Shown here in pieces: positions 53,127-63,434 of a DNA stretch of 64,000 bases (position 1 is the first letter of the stretch; each line of letters begins with the position of its first letter). The stretch is from Phragmites australis (lineage: Eukaryota > Streptophyta > Magnoliopsida > Poales > Poaceae): positions 50,021,001 to 50,085,000 of the forward strand of contig NC_084921.1 in the NCBI RefSeq assembly GCF_958298935.1, given 5' to 3'. A program made the position numbers and the translations under genes. A model generated the notes under the pieces. That model saw only the letters and a program-made list of their open reading frames with translations. It ran no database searches and was not told the DNA's origin.

Positions 53127-54826
53127 CCCTAATAACCCTCCAGAGATCCTTCTGTTAAAATAGAATTCATCTCTTAAAATAGAATACACGTTAGCCCCTG
53201 CCTTTTATAGTTAATTCTGTTCCAGCCCTTATTATTCAAATAGAATTCATCTATGAAAATCTTGTTCAGCGAATTTCATTCAAATCCAAGCAACACTCTA
53301 CGAATCCGCCTAAATCTCGTATCATATCCAACCATAGAGTTTTTTATGATGTGATGCCTCTGTTTGATGTATTGTTCTTAGTTATTTTTGTTTTCTCTTT
53401 TGTCAGTTGTTCCTGCGAGTAGACGACTGCGTTCCGAAGCAATACGAGGATCTCCAAGAGCAATAGTTTAAAAATCGATGATATGCAAAGTCAAGACTTC
53501 AAGATATGCCAGAACCGAGTTTACGAATATCACTGAGCAGCAGCTAGGCAAGCGTCCTTGAACATCTTGCACCTATTTTAGGACTTTTATATTAATTGTT
53601 GATCATTCTTGCATGCTTGTCTAATTTGCAATCCCATAATTAGGGTTTACTAGATTTTGTGTGATTATCCTTGTCGTCGTTGATGAGTCATGTGAAATGA
53701 ATGGTAGATATGTTAGTTGCTGTCATGGTTAGGGTAAATGTTAATCTTGACTAATGTTTATGCAACAAAAATCAGATATGGTAATCTTGTAGCAACATGG
53801 TATAGGGATACTAACTGGATAGTTGGTTTGAGGTGATGCTGCACAGTAGGTTTGTGGTTGTTCTTGTATGGGATCTTAAGGACCGGTTCTTTAAGCATGT
53901 AACCAGGCTAAACCGTAACCATCCATGGGGCCTATATGGGTACAGTCTGGCCAATTAATTAACCACACCTCCCGTTCTGTAAGCATCATTAGACGGTTGA
54001 GTGGCACAAGAGGGGGTTTTTGCAGCGATGTAATCGTCTATTAGCGGTGAAACCTCAGTGGATGCTTGCGGATCGGTATGAGCTTTGTAAAGGCTTTGTA
54101 GTGATCTCCCGGTGCACACCTCGGAAGTGTGTAAGTACTTGGCTAGCACTGTAACATGGAGACTGTCACCTGGTAATGCAGTTGATGAAATCACGGCTCG
54201 TGGGAAAAGGTGGGCAAACTCTGCAGAGTATAAAACTGATCAATCAGCCATGCTTACGGTCAATAGCAACTTGGACTTCTTCTTTATTATTTAGGATCAG
54301 GGGTAGCCAGGTAATGGGATTATCTGGTGAGTTATGGTAGCCGGATATAGAATATCAGGTGAGTTTGGTAGTCGATGAGATCCGATGAGCTGTTCTTCTT
54401 ATTTAAGTTGTATCTTCATATTTAGTTAATATGATGTCTGTTTTTTGGAGTTATAAGTTAAGATTGTTTAGTGCAGTAAACCAGTGTCTAACATTTTCTT
54501 TACTTTAAATTATCATGTCATACTTTCTTATACTTACAGAGTATGATATGTATTTACACTTACTATTTCTAATAATAAATATTGCTCAGTTAAAAAAGAC
54601 TACAAAGAGATTAAGGAAGCTAAAGGCTATAATAAAGACGCAACATCCTAGGTCATGTTTCTTCTAGTCGATTGTCTGTAGTGTGCCTGAAGTTTTCGTT
54701 GGAATTTCCTTTGTTTCTTCTGCCGCTGTTTAAAAACTCAAGTATCTACTATTTCAATAAAATTGTTTATTCGATATAGAACTGTATATTACTGATAATA
54801 TCACTGTATGTATGATGATATTGACC

Positions 54827-54830
<4 letters not shown>

Positions 54831-54894
<64 letters not shown>
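54831..54894. repeat. Microsatellite (TA)32
   Basis: The tract is 64 bases of uninterrupted TA, about 40 bp before the end of the solo LTR. Confidence 0.97.
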
Positions 54895-54896
<2 letters not shown>

Positions 54897-54937
54897 GTAT
54901 CTGATTATTATTTTGAAAAACTGCGCATGACAGGGCT

Positions 54938-56080
54938 TCCCTTCTGACTGACTCAATCCGGTCTGAGTTGTCATCAACACTCATCAGAGCCGGCGGGAGC
55001 ATTGCCCTGACAGACAGCGAGGTAACTGAACTCGTCTTAATTTTTTTCCTCCACTAGTCCACATGGCAATGAGAATTCCAACCCAACGGTGTGCAAGAGT
55101 TGCTCTCAGCCTGGCTCGAGCGGTTAGGTAACAGGTCGTGTCCAAGCTGCGACACTCTGGCCATTAGCTTCTGGTGAGCCATGTGAAAGGATGTCTAGAA
55201 ATCGTACTCGTCATGGTCACCTGCCACGGGCGGATGGCGCCCCGTCTGTTCAGGTTCGTTCGACGGTGCAGCGCAGCTAATCCCATTCTGGTGAGGGCGC
55301 CGTCCGAACGAACCAACAAAACCACCGTGAGTCGTCGTCGAAACCTTTCGCGTCATCCGCAAGGATTCTCTGCTAGTAACAGCCACTTGTTGCTAGTCAG
55401 CTAGTCGAGTCACTTTGAAACCTGAAAGAACAAGATGAACAGTCAAAAGAAGTTACCTGAACCGGTTCTTTAGCAACGGCAAGCACATGAGTCAAGCTCA
55501 TAGAACCTGTACTACTACCATTCATTTTCTTGTTCTTGTTCTGGGTGAGGTTATTGTGTTCATTCATCACATAATTCATATAAGATTGCACGCTGATCAG
55601 TATACCTACAGATGTACATTTCATTGAGGATAACATACTTGAATTTCAAAATAAAAGGAATATTATGAATAAAAAATTATATCAAGTCTAGTCGTGCAAA
55701 TATACAGGCTACCTTGCTAGTTTGTTGTCAAGGAAAAATATTTTCCTTTACTAAAAAAATCAGGAAAAGACCTTAGCTGTGACGGTGGCAAAGTGAGATC
55801 AAATGTCATCGACAATTTCAGTGGTACTCTGGTGCTACACCTGCACCCATGGATGGGTTTTAAGTCTGAAAAACTAATCATCCGTTTATGTCGTGGGGTG
55901 TTCAAATGTTCAGAACTCTATAGCCTAAGAGGCGTAGATACCGTAGCAAGCAAATTGTGGTGCAGCCCTGCGGCGGTTACAAGGCGACGGTGATCAAGCG
56001 GTCAAGCCGCAACCGTGCACCCGTCGACCTCGGTGCCCACACTACGGTACGATAGATTGGTAGGTTGTGGTACGTTGAGG
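54938..56080. other. Gene-less region after the long solo LTR
   Basis: The first 120 bp continue the host frame described for 49831-50350. The rest shows no supported gene or clear repeat. Confidence 0.4.
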
Positions 56081-56088
56081 CACCGGTG

Positions 56089-56589
56089 TAGGGACGACAA
56101 CGGATCAATTTCCGCTGGGAAATACTTCTCATACTCGTCCCTATTTAGCTATTGAAAAAAAATTCTTCTATCCTCATTCCCACGAGTAATTTTGTGGAGA
56201 TTGGATTCGTAACAGGATGTAAAATTAAATTATATTTGATTATTTTTATATATTAATAATATGTACGTAGTATAAATAAGTAATTTATTGATGCATATAA
56301 TAGTAATTAATACAAGATTGGTTAAATATCGTACGTTAGATAAAAAATAATAAAAGTAATTTATTATTTACTCTATGTAATGTAATATTTTATACATTTA
56401 TACACTAATATATATGTAATATTTTATACATTTATACACTAATATATATATATGATATTAGAAATATAACGAAGAGAGAGCGTGTCTTCCCGTCCCTGTT
56501 CCATATGAGTTGGTGAGAACGAAATCTCTCCGTCTCATCTCCTAATAAAAAAATTCCCCACGAAAATTAGGTATCCATCGATATCCCTA
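56089..56589. mobile_element. hAT-type MITE, 501 bp
   Basis: The left end is TAGGGACGACAACGGAT and the right end in reverse complement is TAGGGATATCGATGGAT, so the terminal inverted repeats match at the TAGGGA...GGAT positions. The flanking 8-mers CACCGGTG (56081-56088) and CACCAGTA (56590-56597) fit an 8-bp target duplication with two G-to-A changes. The interior is AT-rich with a duplicated segment of about 35 bp at 56379-56450. No transposase is present. Confidence 0.75.
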
Positions 56590-56597
56590 CACCAGTA

Positions 56598-57300
56598 CAG
56601 GCGCGGTGTACCAAGTCGAGAGTGAAAACACCTTTGACCATAGCCTAACACTTTTTTTAGGACGACGATGTATTCCAGGCGCCTGAAAAACACGATTGGA
56701 CTCGGTCGATGCCTCCTAGCCACAGGATCTGCAACGGATGGCCTAGACTGTTTCTCGTTCCTCCCTCGGGTTCGGCACTGTTCTTGGTCTTCGCATTCAC
56801 AGCGTTCCCAGCTCCCCGCGCCGCTTGCCTGCGCCCGTCTCAGGCGACTCTGTTGGTGCCGGATCCGCCGCACTAATCAATCCATAGCTATAGGCCGACA
56901 CTGGCAACTTGCCCCTGAATTCGGATCACGATTTGATGAGCACGAGAGGACTCACACGATCACACGAGAAAAAGATGTATGAAGAAACGTGTCACTCTGA
57001 AGTGAAGTCTGAACTCTGAAGGATAGTTGCAATGAGAAGAGAGACACGAATGGAGCACATTGTGTGCTTGTTATTACTGAGGTATGTACACCGTGCACCG
57101 ATCATTGGTTCCAACAAACAGGCTCTTCCAAAGTGCAGAACTCCAAACAGCAAAACCCATCGAAATCCGACACTCGCATTTCTAGGCCAGTCTCCAATCA
57201 CCATCAACCAAGACCGTGCCCATCCCTCGCTGATGGATACAGCTCGAGACAGCTTGAGCTCACCTATCACCCTATCGGCAACCAGCCAACCACGGCACGG
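56598..57300. other. 3' flank of the unidentified minus-strand gene
   Basis: It probably contains the 3' UTR, and possibly a further exon, of the gene at 57301-58185. Nothing else is recognised. Confidence 0.4.
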
Positions 57301-58185
57301 TCACTTACAGGGGGACCCACCAACGACATATCCCTGGTCCAGTCTTTTCCCGCCATCGCCACAACCTAATTTACCGGCCGCCCGGGCCCAATGCTCAGTC
57401 TCTTTGCTTTCGGACTTCTCATCCTCGTCGGCCGCCGCCGCCGCCAGCGCCTCGTCTCCCCATGAAGCGGCTCTTCTCCCGGACTTGAACCTCCGCATTC
57501 CTGCAATGCCCGGCTGCTGCTCCTCCCCGTCCTCGTCCTCCAACGCCATCTTCTTGGCCGCGCCGCCTCCTAACCGGCCGCAGTCGTCGCACCGGAACAT
57601 GGACACCACCCCGTGCCACCACCCACGGCGCCGGAGCCGGAGCCGGCGCCGTCCGTGACGCTCCCGGTCGGACAGGACCTTGCCAATGCATGACACCTTG
57701 GGCGACCGCGGCTCTGCCTCGCCGTCGCCCCTGCTGCCGCCGCCGACGCCACCGCTCGCGCGCTTGTCGGGCAAGATCCGGCCCTGCGACGCCCGGCGCC
57801 GGGAGAACGGTGGGCGGATCTTGGCCGGGAGGCCGAAGAACGTGGTGCCAGCCGCGGTGGGGGCCCCGGCGACGCGCGTGGAGTTGGACCGCGTCTTGGC
57901 CGAGATGGGGTTGGAGGTGCCGGCGGCGGCCGCCTTGGGGTTGGTGCTGCCCTTGGTGGAGTCGTCCCGCTCGTATATCGGGTTCAGCTCCGAGAACGCC
58001 ACTTCGTCGCTGATAGGGATGGCTATAGACTCGGGAGGGAAGTCCGGGTCCGGCGGCGGCGGCATCCGCGGCGGCGAGGCGTCCCCGCTGCTCCCCGCGA
58101 TGACCGTCTCGCACGACACCTTCCTGTCCCCGGCGCCAGCGCCCGCCACGCCGCACACCAGGCTCTCCAGATCAACCTGAGGCAT
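57301..58185 (-). CDS. Unidentified plant protein, 294 residues
   Basis: I do not recognise the family with confidence, although the start MPQVDLESLVCG and the block EPRSPKVSCIGKV (159-170) look like conserved motifs of an uncharacterised plant family. Visible parts: a Pro-rich acidic stretch (37-58), an IYERDDSTKGSTNPK motif (70-84), an Arg-rich basic run (176-187) followed by GWWHGVVSMFRCDDC (188-202), an acidic patch (216-223) and an Ala/Glu-rich region (246-268). There is no signal peptide or membrane span. The ATG at 58185 is chosen over the in-frame GTG at 58221 because grass genes start at ATG. The CpG content is very high, as in many grass genes. The stop TGA overlaps a perfect splice donor (CTGTAAGTGA), so the real C-terminus may lie in another exon. 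Confidence 0.75.
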   Translation of the reverse strand: MPQVDLESLVCGVAGAGAGDRKVSCETVIAGSSGDASPPRMPPPPDPDFPPESIAIPISDEVAFSELNPIYERDDSTKGSTNPKAAAAGTSNPISAKTRSNSTRVAGAPTAAGTTFFGLPAKIRPPFSRRRASQGRILPDKRASGGVGGGSRGDGEAEPRSPKVSCIGKVLSDRERHGRRRLRLRRRGWWHGVVSMFRCDDCGRLGGGAAKKMALEDEDGEEQQPGIAGMRRFKSGRRAASWGDEALAAAAADEDEKSESKETEHWARAAGKLGCGDGGKRLDQGYVVGGSPCK

Positions 58186-60945
58186 TGCGCTCGCACGCAC
58201 GCAGCTCGCGCCGCTGCCCACCTAGCTCTGCCTCGAGGTAGGGCAGAGCAAGAGATTACGCTAGCAGCTAGGAGTAGGAGCAGAGGCAGCGAGAAGTGGT
58301 TGCTACTAGGCGCTTCCCTGCAAAATTCAGATGAGGTAGACAGGGGAGAGGAAGCAAAGCACAGCGAGGCTGCATCAGCAGTGTTCAGAGGCTATCCTAT
58401 ATAAATAATAGTGAAACAGAAAATGGCACCTCTGAAACGAAACAAACTCCAAAAACGGATCTCGACTATTCGTCTCCCAAAAACACCAGTCCCAGTGAGC
58501 TGAATGGAGTGGAGTGTTTACCTACTAGCAACTGACTAACTGAGGTTAAAAAGGAAATGACAATGGCATCCTAACAATGCAGCAAGCCAGCAAGCAAGTG
58601 GTCCCTGTAAAAGCTCCCTAGTTACAGAGCAGGGCTATAATTCTGCAGAGGCTTCAGTATTTACCTAGTCCACGATAATGGTGAAGCAGACAGGAGTGGC
58701 CAAGGCGATTTTATGCCGATCTGGAGTCCTCCAACAGTGCCCATTTTCTGCTGTGGCCCTCCCGATTAACAAGCTTAGTCTTTTCATTTCAGCCTGGAAA
58801 GGCCAGTGATCCGCTGAGACCGATATGTCTTCTAGTTACGCAGCAATGGGCACCAAAATGTGATGCACCTGTTCGCAAATAAAAAACAGTTGCGCCTGCA
58901 TCAGGCAGTCGACAACTGTCTTCGGTTGAGAACAATTTCACCACATCTAACAACTATCACGATCAGACTACACCATACCCAAACCTCACCCAGCAGCACA
59001 CCAGTTTTTTTTACAGAGAGGTCAGAAGTACGATTTTGATGGGTAATTTTACAGTGCAAAGGTGATCATGAACAGAAACAAGGGAAAGGCTTGGTAAATG
59101 GAATCAAGGCCAGTTCTTGGCAGTTGGCACAAGGGTGCTGTTCGGCTATCACATGGCCATGTCGGACTGGGTAGCGAGTAGCAGAAGGCATCAGCGGGGC
59201 ACCAGACCAATTGGTACTATTTTGTTGCATTCGCGGCACATATAGCGGTAGTCTTTGATCGATGTGCTGTGTGCAAGGACTGTGCTTTAGCTTGTAAACG
59301 TGCCGTTTTGCGCAGTCCTCCAAGTTCCAGGCTCGCCAAACATAGCAGGCTAGCAGCCTTACATGAGAGGAGCACAAGACCTTGTGAAGTGACTGAAGCC
59401 TAACAATACTAGGAAAGAGAAACCTGAATGGCCCTAGGCAACTACAAGCCACTGACGGCAGAGCCTGCAGTGATTAGACATAGGGACCTTAAGTATTTCA
59501 TATGACTTTTATCTTAGTGGTACAAAGATAAAAGGGAGAGTAGCCTTCAGAGTACGAAACCCCCAAGATTTCTGAAATGGAGATGCAAGACAAGATCTAG
59601 AGAGTATCAGTGTGTCAACTTCGAAGTGATGTAAAGCCTCGGAAGTAAACCGAGTTGCATCTTGATTCCAAAGAGGTCCGTACTTTGACCTCGGTCAACA
59701 ACCCCACAAGCTCCCGTGGGGTCGGAATTATTGTACTCTGCGACAGATTCACATTATGAAACAGTGACGAATGAGACGAGGAGCCAAATTAAGATCAAGT
59801 GTCAGGTATGATAAATTGAAAATAATCCAATGGAATCAATTTCTGCAACCAAGAATGCTTCTTGAATCTTAGTAGGCTAATGATAAAAAGGCATCAAAGG
59901 CAGATTTCTGAACTGGAGCACCCAAGTCAAAGCTATAGCAGAGTATCTTTGTCAAAGCATGTCACAGCAAATTAGAGGACTAGTAGAATACCGACTGTAC
60001 GATAATCGCATTGTGCAGTACAATGTAAATGTTTCAAGATTCAGACCGACAGTGGCGTTAACCAATAATGCATTAATGCATCGAGCAAACTATTCAACAA
60101 CAGTGCATGGTAACACAATTACACAAACAAATGCACGCTCTAAATGGACACTTAGCAATCTAGCACCAGGTAGCTCAAGAAAAATGTCAAGATAGTTTTG
60201 TTATCACCTGATCATGGAATTCGTAAAACGATGAAGCTATGGATGCTAACTTTAGGGAAGTGCAATATTTTAAGGCGTAACAATGAAGCTGGACAATTTG
60301 ATTTCTACAACTGAACTTCATACCAACCTACTTGATAGTTCACAATAGACAATGTTAGGTTGCGGGTTCTAGTTAGCAGGAATGTTGGGCATGTTGGTTG
60401 AGCTCTTTCTGCAATTTATCCAGAGGACCATACAATGCACTGCTGCTCTCCTGCAACCAGAGGCCACGTTAAACGCCAAAACGAGGCTGCCACCTGCCAG
60501 CATGTTTGTTGAGCTTTCTCTGTCCATTTGTCCATAAGACCGCATAATATACTCCTCCAATGATGATAATTCAAGAAGATCAATGACATTACATTATTGA
60601 CATCAAATAGCAAGCCCACGATCAAACTGCAAACCAGCATCATAGAATGCAAAAGGTGCGATGTGGAATGTTCAATAGAAAGGGTTCGGTGACAAAACAA
60701 TAAACTCAAATCCTTCGTGGGAATGATCATACATGATCCACAAAATTTTAACCTTCTCCCGAATGATTTGAGTACAAACAGAGAGTCACCAATGTCTCAG
60801 AACTCTGCATTACACCTTCCGCCTCTACTTCTGATCTAGGATCACCCAACAAACAAGAAACCAAGGACAGCCGCGAGCTCAAACGATGCGGAAATTTACC
60901 TATAACATGTAACCTTTCACGTGAAGTTGGAAAAGGGAAGCTTAC
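58186..60945 (-). other. Region between two minus-strand genes
   Basis: The first 200-300 bp hold the 5' leader of the gene at 58185. The remainder lies downstream of the small gene at 61289 on the same strand and could contain its later exons and 3' UTR. Open frames at 59066-59452 and 60369-60560 show no known domain. A direct repeat of about 57 bp occurs at 60391 and 60502. Confidence 0.35.
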
Positions 60946-61289
60946 TCCGTCACGGACCGGAGGAAGGCTTGGTGGGCCCAACCGCCGGCTGCTGCGGCGG
61001 GGGAGGGTTGGGGCTGTGGACGCGGAAGCGGCCTGCGACTCCTCAGCGGCAGCGAGCTGGCGGAGGCGGGCCTGTAGGACGCGGACGCGGTCCTCGGTGC
61101 AGCGGAGCTTGCGCCGGCGCCAGGTGAGGTAGGCGCCGAGGCCGCCGTGGACGAGGATGTAGGAGCCCCACACGTAGGGGTAGGTCTCCGCGTCCTCCTT
61201 CGTCTTCCGCCACTGCTCCTTCAGCTTCGCGATCACGCCGCCTCCAGCTGCGTCGGTGGCGCGGCCTCACCGTCCCCGGCGGCGGACAT
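60946..61289 (-). pseudogene. Small membrane/coiled-coil protein gene with a broken N-terminal frame
   Basis: The ATG at 61289 opens MSAAGDGEAAPPTQLEAA and then meets TGA. One base out of phase, from 61236, the frame continues as VIAKLKEQWRKTKEDAETY, a hydrophobic segment (YVWGSYILVHGGLGAYLTW, probable membrane span) and a coiled-coil-like stretch (DRVRVLQARLRQLAAAEE). One missing G in the GGCGGCGTG run would explain the break. A GTAAGC donor follows at 60945, so this may be exon 1. Just before the donor, another frame reads NPPPPQQPAVGPTKPSSGP and stops, which hints at a second frame change. Function is unknown. A sequencing error is possible, in which case the gene is intact. Confidence 0.55.
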
Positions 61290-61739
61290 CAGGGCGCTTG
61301 TTGGTGTGTGGCCGTGCGGGTGGGCTCGCTTAGGTTTCGTTAGGGACGGCCCAACCTTGCCTGAATTTGGGCCGTTTCGGTTTTATATCTGCGTGCTGCT
61401 TTTGAGTTTTTTTATATTTTTTCTATTAAATATTTAAATAAATAGACTTTTGTAGCAAGATTTGTACAAATAGACCTCTACCGTCCTTTAAAAGGGCTGC
61501 AACCCTTTCAGCCAGCTGTAAGAATGGCTACGGTGGCACTGCCATCCCCTTACAGCCTTCTCATAGGGCGGGTGGGGCCTCCGCCGCCCTAACCGCCCTC
61601 TGAGAAGGCGGGTAGGGACCTCCACCGCGATCGCCACCCTTACCACCCTCTGATAGAGCGGTTAGTCCCTTTGCCGCCCTCTCAGGGGGTAGTTAGGGGC
61701 CAGCCCCGTCCCCCTTGTCCTCTATATAAACCGCAAAAT
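61290..61739. other. Flank of the small gene and a GC-hairpin motif cluster
   Basis: 61290-61440 is the upstream region of the minus-strand gene. From 61480 to 61700 there are repeated CCGCCCTCTGAGAAGGCGG-like palindromes, followed by a plus-strand TATA-like CTCTATATAAAC at about 61721. This may be part of an unidentified repeat. Confidence 0.5.
61560..61700. repeat. Cluster of CCGCCCTCTNAGAGGGCGG-like palindromes
   Basis: Four imperfect copies occur, at about 61560 (CTTCTCATAGGGCGGGTGG), 61592 (CCGCCCTCTGAGAAGGCGGG), 61639 (ACCACCCTCTGATAGAGCGG) and 61672 (CCGCCCTCTCAGGGGGTAG). Confidence 0.7.
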
Positions 61740-63434
61740 TGATGGAAAATGCTCATTTTAATCTGGAAAGAAAGGAAGAGGAGAGGAAAGGGAGGCAGCG
61801 CGGTGAAGTCCTACTATTTTCAATCTGCGGATTTTATATTGCGTTTTCTCGTAATTTTTATACTTATGTTTTATTAGTAATTAAAGTATCACTAGATTTA
61901 GGTTTTAGCGGTATAACAATAGCTATATTAGATACGACCTAGGGTTTAGAAATATAGAATATGCTGTATTTTATAGTATATTGTAAATATTAATTACGAC
62001 ATGGTAGAATAGCTATCAGATGCATAGTAGTATTTAGAGTACAGTAGTTTCAAAAATCTAGATTTTACAGAATAATGATGTAAGTAATAATTATAGCTAA
62101 TTAGAAACTTTATTAAATAGACAGATGGTTAATTAGTTTAATTTGGTTAGTTTGCTTAGGGGCAATATTAAATAAACCTATTGTTAGGCGATCATCAGTG
62201 TTAGTAATTTTGTTAGAGTATCGATAATCAGAACTATAGTTTTTGGGTATTAACATTGGATATATTTTCGGATGTTTCCAGGGATGCTAGATAAATTATA
62301 TTTTCAGATATATTAGGGTGAAGGTCAAATTAGTTTATGGTCCTAGCGGTGTAGATCTCTCTGAATTTCAGCATGTCGTTAAAGGACTTAGTAGAGCCAA
62401 TGAGAGGAACATAGTGGGCTTGGTCACGGCGAGGACGGCGTCTGACGGCGGAAAGAGCTCCGAGAATCGTCGGGAAATGATGCTCGAGGTCCCGTGACAC
62501 CAAAGGAACAATGAACGAGGTCAAAGAAGGCTCGGCCACAGAGAATTAAGGCGGCGGCAGAGCTCTCACTGGCGACAATGGAGTTGACGACGTCGGGGTC
62601 AAATCCGAGCACGAAAAAGAGGGGAAAAGGGTGGAATGAGTGCGGAACCTCACAGGGAAGGAAAATGGAGGACATATGTACTTGAGAGAGGGAGAGGAGG
62701 GGTTGGATTTGGGGGGATTTGGCTAGCGGCTTCAAAGGGGATAAATGCGGCGGTTTGAGCAATTGAGGGGGCCATTCAAGGGGGAAAATGGTCGACCGCT
62801 GGATTGGGAGGGCGAGGATCATGGCCATGCACTTTGATTGGCAAGTGATGGCGCGGGGCGGGGCCAATTTCAAACGGCCGCGCTGATTGGGGGCGAACGG
62901 CCGGCGGCGGTGGGAGGAAGAGGAAGGTGAGCTGCGGCTCGGGCGTAGGCGGCTCGGGCTCGAACGGGACCCACATGGCGGTGAGGCAGGGTGGGAGAGA
63001 AGCAGCTCGACTGAGGCAGCCGGCTCGGCCTAGCGAGCCGGTGCGAGGGAGAAGAAGGCCGCGGCGCGGCCCAGCGCGGGCAGAAGAGGGTGGCCTGCTC
63101 GAGAGGAGAAGAAAGAGGGGGGGGGGGGAGAAGGAGTGGGCTGGAGAGAGATTCGGCCCAAAAGAAGATTTTCAATTTCGAATTGCTTTTCTTTTTAGAT
63201 TTTGAACAATTGTCAAAAGAGGATTTAAACGAGCGTCTTCTAGCGAATTTTTGCAAACTTTTTCATGCATAAAAACCTATTGCAACTAAGATGGCACGAA
63301 TGCAACAAACTTATATAACCTATGTCAATTTAAATTTAGAAATTAATTTCTTCTAAAGAACAAAATTGCAACACCTATTAAATTTCTAACAAAATTTTAA
63401 ATTATTGCAAAAAATTGAATTTTAGGGTGTTACA
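61740..63434 (-). mobile_element. Gypsy-like LTR, minus strand, left boundary uncertain
   Basis: Read on the - strand, it begins at 63434 with TGTAACACCCTAAAATTC, a start common in grass Gypsy LTRs and similar to the other long LTRs in this window. A GC-rich leader-like part (62400-63130) follows, then AT-rich sequence. It joins a minus-strand Copia fragment at 63435. I could not find the other end or a matching CAACT target duplication, so it may be truncated, or longer than listed. Confidence 0.6.

Noticed and set aside
57419..58156. Arg-rich frames overlapping the unidentified 294-codon gene
   Set aside because: They are other-frame readings of a CpG-rich exon; the chosen frame has the MPQVDLES start and motif order.
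59066..59452. 128-codon minus-strand open frame
   Set aside because: No domain, no clear start context; it more likely lies in the 3' part of the upstream gene or in non-coding DNA.
62424..63272. Long GC-rich frames on both strands
   Set aside because: They fall in the leader-like part of a Gypsy-like LTR and show no protein features.
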